Shown piece after piece: positions 43,636 through 53,040 of a DNA stretch of 63,660 nucleotides. The position numbers and the translations under genes are program-made. Under the pieces are notes generated by a model that worked only from the letters and a program-made list of their open reading frames with translations, was not told where the DNA came from and ran no database searches. The stretch is from an uncultured Clostridia bacterium (GTDB lineage: Bacteria; Bacillota; Clostridia; Oscillospirales; Ruminococcaceae): contig CAMNNQ010000200.1 in NCBI GenBank assembly GCA_946545645.1, positions 1-63,660 on the forward strand, in the 5' to 3' direction. Every line of letters starts with the position of its first letter. Positions within the stretch are counted from its first letter, which is position 1.

Positions 43636-44784
43636 ATGAAAGAAATCATCGCAGCCTGCGCTGCACTTACCGCATTGAAGCTGATAAAACCAATAAAAGC
43701 CGAAGCCTGGTGCGGAGTTACACACAGACACATCACAGCCTATGCTTTGGAACTGCTCAAAAAAGAGGGTAAAGAGAAGCAGTACGAATTCTTCAAGCCT
43801 TACGAAGAACAGCTTGAGGCGGGCTGCACAAAACCTGACCGCGGCGGAGACGTTGACCACGGCGCCGGGATGCACTATTATTCCTTCTGCAATAAACGAG
43901 GAACCGAGCTTCCCGCGACTGCGGGATACTACCGCAACAGAAGAAACAAATTCTCAAAATCAGCCCGGACTATGCTTGAAGAAAACTATACCTCTGCGCT
44001 AAGTTTATATAAGAGCGGTAAACCGGAAGACGCTATGTTCGTATTCGCAAGAGCTGCACATTTCATCGAAGATATGAGCTGCACACCTCATGTTTCAAAT
44101 ATACGCTGCTTCAACAGAAAACGAAATATACATAACGCCTACGAAGAGCATATCAATACAATATGCAAACAATTCAATGCCGAAAGGCTCGACAAAAGGC
44201 TCATAAAGTACTATGAAGACGACAGCTTTGAGGGCGCTGCAAACAGGCTTATAAAAGCAAGCTCGAAATTCGTCGCACTTATCAAAACTCTAGACCCTAT
44301 AGCTTTTCGTGATGCAGCTAAAGCGACTATCGAGCTTTCGCAGCAGAATGTTGCCGCTCTGATGCTCAAATTCTATGAGGATTGTACGACAGATAAGGAC
44401 AACTACATCCGCGACGGAAGATCGGTAATGATTAAGAATGTCGTCTCCGGGATGGTAATAACCGAAGAAAACGGAAAAGTCTTCCTTGCAAAACCGGGAG
44501 ATAGCAAAAGCAGCAAGCTCACTGCCGTCATCGGCGAGCTCGGAGCTTTCTCTTTCGTTACCGAGGACGGCAAGACAATAAACAAGAAATTCACTTCTGC
44601 AGAAAAGACCTCTGACAGCACAGCAGGTGCAGCTTTCAGACTTGCAGCTCTCGGAAAACGCAGATACCGTATAATGACAGGCGCCAGCGATTATGCCAAA
44701 GCACTTACCTGCAGTGTTTCAGGCAGGATTACGATCGAAAGATTTGACCCGGAAAACGCCCTGCAGATCTGGGCGATAGGATGA
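43636..44784 (+). CDS. Secreted zinc-dependent phospholipase C-like protein
   Basis: A 382-residue protein of the zinc phospholipase C / alpha-toxin fold. A signal peptide ends AEA, so cleavage would leave Trp25 as the new N-terminus, the zinc-binding Trp of this family. Other likely ligands are the His in THRHIT, GGDVDHG, MHYY, and a close match to the prokaryotic zinc-PLC signature, HFIEDMSCTPHVSN. A later His-Glu pair is near AYEEH. The C-terminal 120 residues form a separate beta-rich domain of unknown role. It is last of a four-gene operon. Lipid substrate and toxicity cannot be judged from sequence. Confidence 0.8.
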   Translation: MKEIIAACAALTALKLIKPIKAEAWCGVTHRHITAYALELLKKEGKEKQYEFFKPYEEQLEAGCTKPDRGGDVDHGAGMHYYSFCNKRGTELPATAGYYRNRRNKFSKSARTMLEENYTSALSLYKSGKPEDAMFVFARAAHFIEDMSCTPHVSNIRCFNRKRNIHNAYEEHINTICKQFNAERLDKRLIKYYEDDSFEGAANRLIKASSKFVALIKTLDPIAFRDAAKATIELSQQNVAALMLKFYEDCTTDKDNYIRDGRSVMIKNVVSGMVITEENGKVFLAKPGDSKSSKLTAVIGELGAFSFVTEDGKTINKKFTSAEKTSDSTAGAAFRLAALGKRRYRIMTGASDYAKALTCSVSGRITIERFDPENALQIWAIG

Positions 44785-44811
44785 GATCACTATAAATAAC
44801 GGAGGATGGAT

Positions 44812-47100
44812 ATGGAAGAAAACAAAAATCAACAGACCGAGCCTGCTCCCGAACAAGGATCAGCGCCCTCACAGACAGCTCCGGCTGTCAGCAAGAAAAA
44901 ACTGATAGGTGCCTTTGCCGCTATGGGAATCGTCATAATTGCACTTATGACAGCTTTGATAGTAACCAACCTTAGCGGAGATAAAAAGGTCAAGACCTCA
45001 TCTGAAACTGAAAGCAAGGCTGTAACATCCAAAGATAACGATAGCTCCGATAAAAACGAACAGGATGGCGAAAACAGCTCTGAAGACAGTTCAGAAAGCA
45101 TCTCGGACAGTTCTTCAAATTCAGAAAGCAGCTCTGATAACGATCCGGGCGATTCCTCTTCTAAGTCTTCCGATTCGAGTTCTGAAGGGTCAAAGGACAG
45201 CTCATCCCAGAGCAGCGGCGGAGACAGCACCACAAATAAAGGAAGCAATGATAACAGCGGAAACTCAGGCAGTAACGCAGGATCTGGCAACAGCGGCTCC
45301 GGCAGCAACAGCGGATCAAATAACAACGGAAATTCGGGCAGCAGCAGTTCCGGCAATAACAACGGTTCTTCCGGCAGCAACGGAGGCAGTACGACCCCGG
45401 TAAGCAATGAAGCCTATGTCACATGGGGAACAAATAACACATGGCAGGACGGCAATCTCACGATGACAGGTCTTGACTTTGGCATCGTTAACGGCGGCTC
45501 AACACCTATCTCCGGCTGGAAACTCGAGCTTACGATCCCCGGGCTCAGTAATAAAGGTTCCGGCTGGAACGGCAGCTATACTTTCGGTAAAGATACCCTT
45601 ACTGTTACTCCTGCTGAATACAACAGCGATATAGCTGCCGGCGGAAATATCAAACTTGGAGGCAATATCGCTACCAGCGGCACGCTGAACGTTACCGCTG
45701 CAAAACTCAACGGAAAAACAGTCAAGCTTGTAAAAGGCAATGTAGCCAGCGACAATAACCAGCAGCAAAACAATAATAATAACGGCGGTAGCAATAATAA
45801 CAACAATAACAACAATAATAATAACGGCCAACAAGGCGCTATATCCTCAGAAGAGGTCAAAAAGCTCATTGCAGCCCCTGCTAATGCGACCAAGGGCGAC
45901 GACTGGCTCCATACCAGCGGGAACAAGATCGTAGATGCAAGCGGCAAGCAGGTTTGGCTCACAGGCCTCAACTGGTTTGGCTATAATACAGGAACAAATA
46001 CATTTGACGGACTCTGGAATTCCAATCTTGAAACGACTGTAAAGGCCATTGCAGATCACGGCTTCAACCTCATAAGAGTCCCCATGAGCGTTGAACTGCT
46101 CCTTGAATGGAAGAAGGGGGTATATCCCAAAGCAAATTATAACAACGCAGATAACCCGACCCTCAATTCCATGAACAGCCTGGAGATCTTCGACTATTTT
46201 CTGCGTCTCTGTGCAGACAACGGCATCAAAGTAATGCCCGATATTCACAGCGCTAAGACCGATCCTATGGGACATAATGCAAATCTGTGGGTAACCGACG
46301 GTTTTACGGTCAACGATTTCTTCACCGCTCTCGAATATATAGCCGACCGCTATAAGAACAACGATACTATTATCGCTCTCGATCTTAAAAATGAGCCTCA
46401 CGGAAAACCCTTTGAGGGAGCATCCGCCGCGATCTGGAACAACTCCACTGCAGCTAACAACTGGAAGTATGTAGCAGAAACAGCAGCAAACAAGGTGCTG
46501 GCTAAGAATCCCAACCTGCTGATAATGATAGAGGGAACAGAGATCTACTCCAAGAAAAACGGCAGCTATTCCTCAACTAATGATTCAGACTATTACTTTA
46601 ACTGGTGGGGCGGCAACCTCAGAGGCGTCAAGGACTATCCCATAAACCTCGGAAAGAATCAGGACAAGATCGTATACTCCCCTCACGATTACGGCCCGAA
46701 AGTTTATGAGCAGCCTTGGTTCAAAGGTAATTTCACATACGATTCTCTTATGAAAGATTGCTGGAAAGATAACTGGCTGTATATCCACACCTCCGGTACT
46801 GCTCCTCTGCTCATTGGAGAATGGGGAGGATTTATGGACGGAGGAAGCAACGAAAAGTGGATGGGATATATGAGACAGCTCATTTCGACCTATCATCTCA
46901 ACCACACGTTTTGGTGTCTGAACGCTAACTCCGGTGATACAGGCGGACTGCTTACAGATAATTTCAAGGATTGGGATACAAAGAAATACAATTTCGTAAA
47001 ACAAGTCCTCTGGCAGCAGAACGGCAAATTTGTCGGTCTGGATCATCAGAAAGCACTCGGTGCAAACGGCATTTCACTTTCACAGGCAAAGAGCCTGTAA
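44812..47100 (+). CDS. Membrane-anchored GH5 endoglucanase with CBM2-like module
   Basis: About 762 residues. Order: short cytoplasmic tail, one membrane helix (about 30-52, uncleaved), a long Ser/Asp/Gly-rich linker (about 55-195), a cellulose-binding module resembling CBM2 (about 200-305), an Asn/Gln-rich linker with long Asn runs, and a GH5 catalytic domain (about 345-740). The acid/base Glu is in [10 protein letters not shown] and the nucleophile in LLIGEWGGF. It appears tethered by its N-terminus rather than carrying a dockerin. I chose ATG 44812, 6 bases after GGAGG; an ATG two codons earlier abuts it. GH5_1 is a possible subfamily. Confidence 0.88.
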   Translation: MEENKNQQTEPAPEQGSAPSQTAPAVSKKKLIGAFAAMGIVIIALMTALIVTNLSGDKKVKTSSETESKAVTSKDNDSSDKNEQDGENSSEDSSESISDSSSNSESSSDNDPGDSSSKSSDSSSEGSKDSSSQSSGGDSTTNKGSNDNSGNSGSNAGSGNSGSGSNSGSNNNGNSGSSSSGNNNGSSGSNGGSTTPVSNEAYVTWGTNNTWQDGNLTMTGLDFGIVNGGSTPISGWKLELTIPGLSNKGSGWNGSYTFGKDTLTVTPAEYNSDIAAGGNIKLGGNIATSGTLNVTAAKLNGKTVKLVKGNVASDNNQQQNNNNNGGSNNNNNNNNNNNGQQGAISSEEVKKLIAAPANATKGDDWLHTSGNKIVDASGKQVWLTGLNWFGYNTGTNTFDGLWNSNLETTVKAIADHGFNLIRVPMSVELLLEWKKGVYPKANYNNADNPTLNSMNSLEIFDYFLRLCADNGIKVMPDIHSAKTDPMGHNANLWVTDGFTVNDFFTALEYIADRYKNNDTIIALDLKNEPHGKPFEGASAAIWNNSTAANNWKYVAETAANKVLAKNPNLLIMIEGTEIYSKKNGSYSSTNDSDYYFNWWGGNLRGVKDYPINLGKNQDKIVYSPHDYGPKVYEQPWFKGNFTYDSLMKDCWKDNWLYIHTSGTAPLLIGEWGGFMDGGSNEKWMGYMRQLISTYHLNHTFWCLNANSGDTGGLLTDNFKDWDTKKYNFVKQVLWQQNGKFVGLDHQKALGANGISLSQAKSL

Positions 47101-47127
47101 AATACAACATATACTGGGGGTATCTAT

Positions 47128-47565
47128 ATGGCAAAGCAAAAGGATTTCGACTATATCTGGACCGATAAAAAACGTACTCTGTTCGGACTTCCTATCTCAT
47201 TCACAAGGTATTTTCTTACTGAAACAAAATTCATCACAAGAAAGGGCTTCCTGAGTCTTGTGGAAGATGAGCTTGATCTTTATAAGGTAACAGACAAAAA
47301 GCTGAAGCTGGGTCTTTTTCAGAGAATGTTCAAATGCGGAACTATAATAATGAATGTCAAAGACGTTGATACACCTGAAAAGGTCATCAAATCTGTCAAA
47401 AAGCCACGCGAAGTTCTGGCTCTGATCGACAAGCAGATCGATATCAACCGCGATAAATACAGTATCCGCGGCCGTGATCTGATCGGACTTGCCCCCGGTT
47501 TTCATCCGGGCGATGTCCTCGACCACTCTGGTCATGAGGATTGTATGTACGACGATCCTGTATAA
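47128..47565 (+). CDS. PH-like domain protein
   Basis: A 145-residue protein resembling bacterial PH-like domains: paired strands (YIWTDKKRTLFGLPISFTRYFLTE, then DELDLYKVTDKKLKLGLFQRM) and a terminal helix (KSVKKPREVLALIDKQID). The C-terminal extension contains two His and several Asp. Function unknown. It lies 27 bases after the cellulase, so may be co-transcribed, and ends before a strong terminator. Confidence 0.65.
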   Translation: MAKQKDFDYIWTDKKRTLFGLPISFTRYFLTETKFITRKGFLSLVEDELDLYKVTDKKLKLGLFQRMFKCGTIIMNVKDVDTPEKVIKSVKKPREVLALIDKQIDINRDKYSIRGRDLIGLAPGFHPGDVLDHSGHEDCMYDDPV

Positions 47566-47572
47566 ACAAATG

Positions 47573-47597
47573 AGGGCGGCTGCTTGCCGCCCTTTTT
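47573..47597 (+). terminator. Intrinsic terminator after the PH-like gene
   Basis: AGGGCGGC (47573-47580) and GCCGCCCT (47586-47593), a GC-rich 8 bp stem with a 5-base loop followed by UUUUU. It separates the cellulase run from the FkbM gene. Confidence 0.9.
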
Positions 47598-47613
47598 GGT
47601 GAGGAAACACACT

Positions 47614-48678
47614 ATGCTTGACATAAACGAATTGAATGACATTCCCTCCTGGGACGAAAAGCTAAAAACTGACGGCAGTCCGATATATATATACGGTATG
47701 GGAAACGGGTGCGAGAAGGTACTCGAAATGTTTGAGGGAAAAGGTCTGCGATGCGAAGGGATATTTACAAGCGATGATTTCATCAGAGATCGTAAGTTCC
47801 ACGGCTTCCCTCTTATTTCTATCTCCGATCTGGAAGCATCCAGACAGAATTTTTCAATTGCCTGTGCTTTCGGGACACATCTGCCTGAGGTCATTTCACG
47901 TATAAGAGCACTAGCCGCCAGACACACACTTGTCTACCCTGATACAGCAGTTGTCGGAAAAGGCGGCCTTAACAAAGATGCACTTCTTCAACGCAAGGAT
48001 GATATACTATCCGTATACGAGCTTCTTTGCGATGAGCGTTCAAAAAAGCTGTATACCAATCTGCTGAGATTTAAAATATCCGGCAACATCTCGTATCTTA
48101 CAGATTCATCAGACAGCGAAGAGTTATACCGTGAGCTGATAAGACCGGAAGATAACGAGATCTATACGGACATCGGAGCTTACAACGGAGATACTGTCTC
48201 AGAGTTCGTTGAAGCAGTCGGCGGAAAATACAAGCATATTTTTGCAGTCGAGCCGGCCAGACGGAATTATTCCAAATGCGTAAAAAACTGCACTGCTCTT
48301 GACAACATCACCCTCATCAATGCTGCTGCATCGGACAGAGATTGTGAAGGTGTTTTCTCTGACGGTGCAGGAAGGCAGCAGACTATCGCCTCCAAAGGAA
48401 CACCTGTCAGACTCATCAAGGTAGATACATTGCTCAAAAAGACCGGATGCACATATATAAAATACGATGTTGAGGGAGAAGATATCCCTGCTCTCATGGG
48501 AAGCAGCTATGTCATAAATAAATTCCAGCCAAAGATCAGGACAGGGATCTATCACAGACCTTATGACATTTTAGATATACCGCTGCTTATGCACAGGCTG
48601 GCTCCAAAACACAAGCTGTATATCCGCAGGAAAGATTGCCTTCCGGCCTGGGACACTGAGCTTTTTGCAATTCCTTGA
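47614..48678 (+). CDS. FkbM family methyltransferase
   Basis: About 354 residues. An N-terminal Rossmann-like part (IYIYGMGNGCEKVLEMF) precedes a SAM-dependent FkbM methyltransferase domain with YTDIGAYNGDTVSEF, FAVEPARRNYSKC, and the late KYDVEGEDIPALMGS. Such enzymes O-methylate sugars or secondary metabolites. The start is ATG 47614 (MLDINELN), behind GAGG; the frame extends 10 codons earlier into the terminator. No glycan cluster surrounds it, so the substrate is unknown. Confidence 0.82.
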   Translation: MLDINELNDIPSWDEKLKTDGSPIYIYGMGNGCEKVLEMFEGKGLRCEGIFTSDDFIRDRKFHGFPLISISDLEASRQNFSIACAFGTHLPEVISRIRALAARHTLVYPDTAVVGKGGLNKDALLQRKDDILSVYELLCDERSKKLYTNLLRFKISGNISYLTDSSDSEELYRELIRPEDNEIYTDIGAYNGDTVSEFVEAVGGKYKHIFAVEPARRNYSKCVKNCTALDNITLINAAASDRDCEGVFSDGAGRQQTIASKGTPVRLIKVDTLLKKTGCTYIKYDVEGEDIPALMGSSYVINKFQPKIRTGIYHRPYDILDIPLLMHRLAPKHKLYIRRKDCLPAWDTELFAIP

Positions 48679-48836
48679 AATATGATGACAAGATCTGCAT
48701 CTCCAAAAATAACCTCAGAACATATTACCTTGTGATCGTTTACTCAAGTACTAAGAGCCGGAACTATCCGGGACTCGCAGTCCATAACCGAAACGAGGTG
48801 CAATTTTGGCCGAAGGCAGAAAGAATAATGCAGTAT

Positions 48837-48879
48837 AAAATACGGTCAGCCGCATTGTGACCACGGCTGACCGTATTTA
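48837..48879. terminator. Bidirectional terminator between FkbM and flavin reductase genes
   Basis: AATACGGTCAGCCG (48839-48852) and CGGCTGACCGTATT (48864-48877) form a perfect 14 bp stem with an 11-base loop. It lies between two convergent genes. The 160 bases after the FkbM stop contain no convincing gene. Confidence 0.88.
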
Positions 48880-48880
48880 T

Positions 48881-49444
48881 TCATTTCAGCTTTGCACCGT
48901 CTTTAAATGCCTCTCCGACTCTGCCGGAGACCTTGTAGTATCCATGAGTATATGGATCGAAAGCAATAGCTCCGAGCAGATCAATATCTACTTTGCCGTC
49001 CTTGAGTATACTATCATCTGCGGAGGTCGCAACGACTTTACCTATCACGCCAAGGCCGGTATCATCGCTTTGATATTCAACAAACTCGCATTCGATAGCT
49101 ATTGGGAACTCATTTATTATCGGAGCATCTACACGGTCAGATCTGGTAAATGTCATACCGCTTTTCGCAAATTTATCCGGCTCCTTATTACCGCTTACAA
49201 TGCCGAAATAGTCAGCTTCCACAACGTGATTTGCATCTGCGATATGCACAACAAAGCCTTTTCTTGCCTTGATATTAGCAACTGTCTTATGTGTTTCTGT
49301 AAGATTCAGCGCTACCATATCTCTTGACAGCATCGTACCCCAGGCTGCGTTCATGACATCTACGGTCCCGTCCTCATTGAAAGTTGCGACCATAAGCACA
49401 GGCATCGGAAAGATCGCTTCAGTTGTTGTTATCTGTTTTTTCAT
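48881..49444 (-). CDS. Flavin reductase family protein
   Basis: A 187-residue flavin reductase-domain protein. Family pattern: FPMPVLMVATFNEDGTVDVMNAAWG, MVALNLTETHKTVANIK, GFVVHIADANHVVEADYFG. It differs from the other member at 43022 in length and in many positions, so it is a distinct paralogue. It is a single-gene unit with its own promoter and terminator. The ribosome site is GGAGGT. Confidence 0.88.
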   Translation of the reverse strand: MKKQITTTEAIFPMPVLMVATFNEDGTVDVMNAAWGTMLSRDMVALNLTETHKTVANIKARKGFVVHIADANHVVEADYFGIVSGNKEPDKFAKSGMTFTRSDRVDAPIINEFPIAIECEFVEYQSDDTGLGVIGKVVATSADDSILKDGKVDIDLLGAIAFDPYTHGYYKVSGRVGEAFKDGAKLK

Positions 49445-49512
49445 TTGTTTACCTCCGATTCAAGCTGATAATATTTATATAGTGTGAAAAACAATGCTTC
49501 ATCACTGATCTC

Positions 49513-49541
49513 ATTATAACAAAACAATTACGAAAAGTCAA
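49513..49541 (-). promoter_or_regulatory. Promoter of the flavin reductase gene at 48881
   Basis: Minus strand TTGACT (49536-49541), 17-base spacer, TATAAT (49513-49518). Confidence 0.78.
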
Positions 49542-49819
49542 TCCGTACTGAACTGTTTACACCAATTTCATCCCTTTATACTGCTGTCAGATCAGAATAC
49601 ATAGATCAGCTGTCTGATCAATGTATGATGGCTCTCAGATGATAATACAATAAAAGCGGACAGTGCTTCTGCAAAGAAACATCGTCCGCTATTGTCAGAT
49701 CTTTTCAAGTAGGCAGGATCATTATCCGGGATAGTCATTCGTGCTGATGAATCATTAATCATTCCAGAATGTTATAAATTCCCAGACAGGCTTAGGAAGA
49801 ATATATACTACCGGGAGTA
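49542..49819. other. Gene-free region between glmS and the flavin reductase promoter
   Basis: About 280 bases with no supported gene. It holds an imperfect palindrome at 49597-49626 (ATACAT-A-GATCA, 6-base loop, TGATC-A-ATGTAT) and the probable glmS terminator at 49650-49690. The glmS transcript would thus have a 3' region of roughly 130-170 bases. Confidence 0.6.
49650..49690 (-). terminator. Probable glmS terminator
   Basis: AGCGGAC (49655-49661) and GTCCGCT (49684-49690) form the base of a long stem, followed on the minus strand by UUUUAUUG. It lies 130 bases past the glmS stop. Confidence 0.65.
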
Positions 49820-51658
49820 TTATTCAACTGTAACACTTTTTGCAAGGTTCCTCGGCTTATCGACATCCAATCCCTTTGCAACAGAAACATAGTAACCCAG
49901 GAGCTGAAGAGGAACGACCGCAAGGCTCGCAGCAAAGAGAGGATCTGTCTTGGGGATATAGGCTGTAAAATCAGCAGTATCTTCAACGCTGTAATTTCCG
50001 TAGGTCGTAAGCCCCATAATATAGGCGCCTCTGGCCTTGCACTCAACCATATTTGAAACAGTCTTTTCAAAGAGAGACTGCTGTGTCAGAACGCTTATAA
50101 CAAGAGTTCCGTCCTCGATAAGAGAGATAGGGCCGTGCTTGAGCTCTCCGGCAGCATAAGCCTCAGAATGGATATAGCTTATCTCCTTCATCTTAAGAGA
50201 GCCCTCAAGGCTGACAGCATAATCTATCCCCCTGCCAATGAAGAAGGCATCGTGAATATTTGCAAACTTAGATGCGAACCACTGTATCCTTTCCTTATCT
50301 TCCAGGATCTTCTTAACCTTATCTGGTAAAGTATGTATCTCAGCAAGCAGCTCGGCAAATCTGGCATCAGCGATCTCACCTCTTACCTTGGCAAGCTGCA
50401 TAGCCAGCAGATAACCGGCAATAAGCTGTGTGCTGTATGCTTTGGTAGTCGCAACAGAGATCTCAGGGCCTGCAAGTGTATAGAATACATTATCTGCGTC
50501 TCTGGCGATATTAGAGCCGACTACATTAACGATACCGAGAGTCTTGATGCCATGTTCCTTGGCCAGTGTCAAAGCAGCACGGCTGTCGGCGGTTTCGCCG
50601 GACTGGCTGATAATGACAGCAAGGCTCTTGGAGTCATAGGGCATCTTTCTGTATCTGAACTCAGAAGCAAGCTCAACTCTTACAGGGATAGATGTCAGCT
50701 CCTCAATTACATACTGGATAGCTACACCAACATGATAAGCAGACCCGCAGGCAACTATATATATCTGCGAAAGCTCCTTGACTTCTTCATCTGTTAGTCC
50801 GAATTCATCGAGAACGATCTTATCGTCCTTAACAACGGAATTGATAGTATCTCGAATAACATTGGGCTGCTCATGGATCTCCTTGAGCATAAAATGCTCA
50901 TAACCGCCCTTTTCTGCTGCTTCTGCATTCCACTTGATCTCAGTAAGTTCTTTCTCGATCTCCTCGCGGTCGATATTATAGAAAACTACTGCGCCCTTAG
51001 TGAGCTTAGCTATTTCCATATTACCAATATAATACACATTCCTGGTATATTTAAGAATAGCCGGAACATCGGAAGCAACATAGGTCTCGCCGTCAGCGAT
51101 ACCAATGATCATCGGGCTGTCCTTACGAGCGGTATAGATCTCGCCTGGGAAATCCTTGAAAAGCACACAAAGTGCATAAGAGCCTCTGATACGGGTCATG
51201 GCTCTTGCGATAGCATCAACAGGGCCCTCATTATATTTCTTGTAATAATAATCGATGAGCTTAACTGCGACTTCGGTATCGGTCTGAGACTTAAAGGTAT
51301 ATCCCCGCTTAGAGAGCTTTTCCTTCAGCTCTTGATAATTCTCGATTATACCGTTATGAACAGCAATAACATTGGAATCATCCGAAGAATGAGGATGCGC
51401 ATTGAGAGACGAAGGCTCGCCGTGAGTAGCCCAGCGGGTATGACCGATACCGCAGCAGCCTTTTACAGCAGCTCCGTCATTTGTCATTTCCTGAAGGACT
51501 TTAAGTTTTCCTTTGGCTTTTACGACTTCAACATCGCTCTCCCCGTCGCGAACAGCGATACCGGCAGAATCGTAACCTCTGTATTCGAGCTTTGAAAGGC
51601 CGTCAAGCAGGATAGGCGCAGCTTGTTTCGTTCCAGTAAAACCAACTATTCCGCACAT
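49820..51658 (-). CDS. glmS: Glutamine-fructose-6-phosphate aminotransferase (isomerizing)
   Basis: Makes glucosamine 6-phosphate, first step to UDP-GlcNAc for peptidoglycan. The N-terminal Ntn glutaminase begins CGIVGFTG with nucleophile Cys2 and GIGHTRWATHG. Two SIS domains follow (ACGSAYHVG, SQSGETADS) and the end is KPRNLAKSVTVE, the catalytic C-terminal tail. Length 612 is normal. The 123-base upstream region is filled by an ordinary promoter and a short leader, leaving no room for a glmS ribozyme. Confidence 0.97.
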   Translation of the reverse strand: MCGIVGFTGTKQAAPILLDGLSKLEYRGYDSAGIAVRDGESDVEVVKAKGKLKVLQEMTNDGAAVKGCCGIGHTRWATHGEPSSLNAHPHSSDDSNVIAVHNGIIENYQELKEKLSKRGYTFKSQTDTEVAVKLIDYYYKKYNEGPVDAIARAMTRIRGSYALCVLFKDFPGEIYTARKDSPMIIGIADGETYVASDVPAILKYTRNVYYIGNMEIAKLTKGAVVFYNIDREEIEKELTEIKWNAEAAEKGGYEHFMLKEIHEQPNVIRDTINSVVKDDKIVLDEFGLTDEEVKELSQIYIVACGSAYHVGVAIQYVIEELTSIPVRVELASEFRYRKMPYDSKSLAVIISQSGETADSRAALTLAKEHGIKTLGIVNVVGSNIARDADNVFYTLAGPEISVATTKAYSTQLIAGYLLAMQLAKVRGEIADARFAELLAEIHTLPDKVKKILEDKERIQWFASKFANIHDAFFIGRGIDYAVSLEGSLKMKEISYIHSEAYAAGELKHGPISLIEDGTLVISVLTQQSLFEKTVSNMVECKARGAYIMGLTTYGNYSVEDTADFTAYIPKTDPLFAASLAVVPLQLLGYYVSVAKGLDVDKPRNLAKSVTVE

Positions 51659-51752
51659 TATGATTTACCTCACATTCATTTCTATTTATTGATACACAAT
51701 ATCTCTTTGAAACCGAACTAAAAAAGCAGGACAAATAGTAAACATATAAGTT

Positions 51753-51781
51753 ATTATAGCATAAAACCAGCTTCAAGTCAA
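51753..51781 (-). promoter_or_regulatory. Promoter of glmS
   Basis: Minus strand TTGACT (51776-51781), 17-base spacer, TATAAT (51753-51758), abutting the stop of the upstream cohesin-like gene. Leader of about 90 bases. Confidence 0.82.
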
Positions 51782-52960
51782 TTATTTTTTATGAGAAGTA
51801 GATTTGATCTTATGACGTTTTCTGGTTGATCGGTTCTTGAACCAGATAAAAAGTATAGCCAATGCAATTATAAGTGTCCCAAGAGCGGTAAGAAGCAGAG
51901 GCATCAGCTTGCTTTTCAGCTCCTGAACGCCGGAAACTGCCTCGCTCTCATCCTTGGATGTCTCATCTGAAAAATGACTGCTGTCATCATAAACAGAGCT
52001 ATTATCTCTCTTCTCCGGTTTGGAAGAACTATCAAGAGGGGCTTCAGAGCTTTCATCGTCGATCGAAGACCGTTTAAAATTCAGGATATAAGTATTTGAA
52101 TGGTCGTCGTTGACAGGCATAAGCGGACCGTCATCTTCTTTTTCTTTGTCAGTAACAAAAATAATAACTTTAGTTTCATCTCCCATGATCTGTAAAGTAG
52201 CCTTTGAGACGGTGACATCACCTTCAAAGCGGGAGCTGCAACTGAAATAAATATAATTCATTATATCCGACAGCTCGGGCATAATATCTACATAAGTCAC
52301 ACTCTTTGAAAGATTTATTGTGTATTCAAAGGTATCAGGATCAAAACCCGGAGTAAGCACTCCCTCCGAGAGCTTTATTGAACCGAGTTTCGGAGAAACA
52401 GCAGGTTTATCTGAGCCGGAGCTTGAATCAGGATCAGTTATTTCCGCAGATGAAGAGTCATCGGGCACAGAAGATTCATCCGGAACAGAAGAACTGTCGA
52501 TCTCCGAAGAATCTTCACCTGGATCTCCTGCTTCTTTAATAGTGATCTGTGCGGAAATACCGGAGATCTGAGAAGGGGCACCGTCCGGATCATAAATAAT
52601 AGGATTGTTTACAGCAAATTCTGTACTGCCCGGCTTCAACGGCTTGAATGTAAGCGGAATGCTGATCGAAGCGATCTGCTCCTCAGGGTGGAAAACAAGA
52701 TGCAGGACTCCGTTCCCGCCGGTCGCTGAACCGTCAATATACTCAACAGCCGAGCTGTCGTAAACCAGATCCGTTTCGACTCTGCCGATCATATCATCAG
52801 CAGTAAAAACGAGCCTGACCTCAAAGCTCTCACCTTCAGGAACCTCTTTATCAACAGAGAAAGCCAGACCTGGCTCTGCATTTGCGACAGGCACCGGAAA
52901 GATCAGCAATAATAGTATCATCAAAACGGCTGAGGCTGCCGTTCTTATAGCATAAGTCAT
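51782..52960 (-). CDS. Membrane-anchored cohesin-like surface protein
   Basis: A 392-residue exported protein. Order: signal peptide (1-28, ending ANA), a cohesin-like beta domain (about 30-147; VPEGESFEVRLVF, LVYDSSAVEYIDG, ISIPLTFKPL), a Ser/Asp/Pro linker, a cadherin-like beta-sandwich repeat (about 190-300; LGSIKLSEGVLTPGFDPDTFEYTI), a second Ser/Asp linker, one membrane helix (about 350-370) and a Lys/Arg-rich tail. This is the layout of a cell-anchored adaptor. Cohesins bind dockerins in cellulosomes; whether this one does is unknown, as no dockerin is in the window. It has a strong promoter and GGAGG site. Confidence 0.8.
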   Translation of the reverse strand: MTYAIRTAASAVLMILLLLIFPVPVANAEPGLAFSVDKEVPEGESFEVRLVFTADDMIGRVETDLVYDSSAVEYIDGSATGGNGVLHLVFHPEEQIASISIPLTFKPLKPGSTEFAVNNPIIYDPDGAPSQISGISAQITIKEAGDPGEDSSEIDSSSVPDESSVPDDSSSAEITDPDSSSGSDKPAVSPKLGSIKLSEGVLTPGFDPDTFEYTINLSKSVTYVDIMPELSDIMNYIYFSCSSRFEGDVTVSKATLQIMGDETKVIIFVTDKEKEDDGPLMPVNDDHSNTYILNFKRSSIDDESSEAPLDSSSKPEKRDNSSVYDDSSHFSDETSKDESEAVSGVQELKSKLMPLLLTALGTLIIALAILFIWFKNRSTRKRHKIKSTSHKK

Positions 52961-52997
52961 TTTGACCTCCTAAGCTAAATAGCCTGTTTACTTTTCT

Positions 52998-53026
52998 ATT
53001 ATATTACATAATCTTCTTTAAGTCAA
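52998..53026 (-). promoter_or_regulatory. Promoter of the cohesin-like gene
   Basis: Minus strand TTGACT (53021-53026), 17-base spacer, TATAAT (52998-53003). Confidence 0.8.
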
Positions 53027-53040
53027 CCTTAAATATGTTA

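Noticed and set aside
44829-45407. Long antisense frame opposite the cellulase linker
   Set aside because: It is the Leu/Pro/Ser-rich mirror of the Ser-rich linker codons, a common artefact of low-complexity coding sequence.
45770-45830. Dense AAT/AAC repeat as a possible microsatellite or CRISPR-like array
   Set aside because: The repeat is in frame and encodes the Asn-rich linker of the cellulase; there are no spacers.
48675-48860. 61-codon plus-strand frame after the FkbM gene
   Set aside because: It would need a TTG start overlapping the FkbM stop, has no ribosome site or recognisable protein pattern, and runs into the bidirectional terminator.
49597-49626. Palindrome downstream of glmS as a small RNA gene or attachment site
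   Set aside because: It is short and imperfect, with no promoter of its own, no flanking repeat and no integrase gene nearby.
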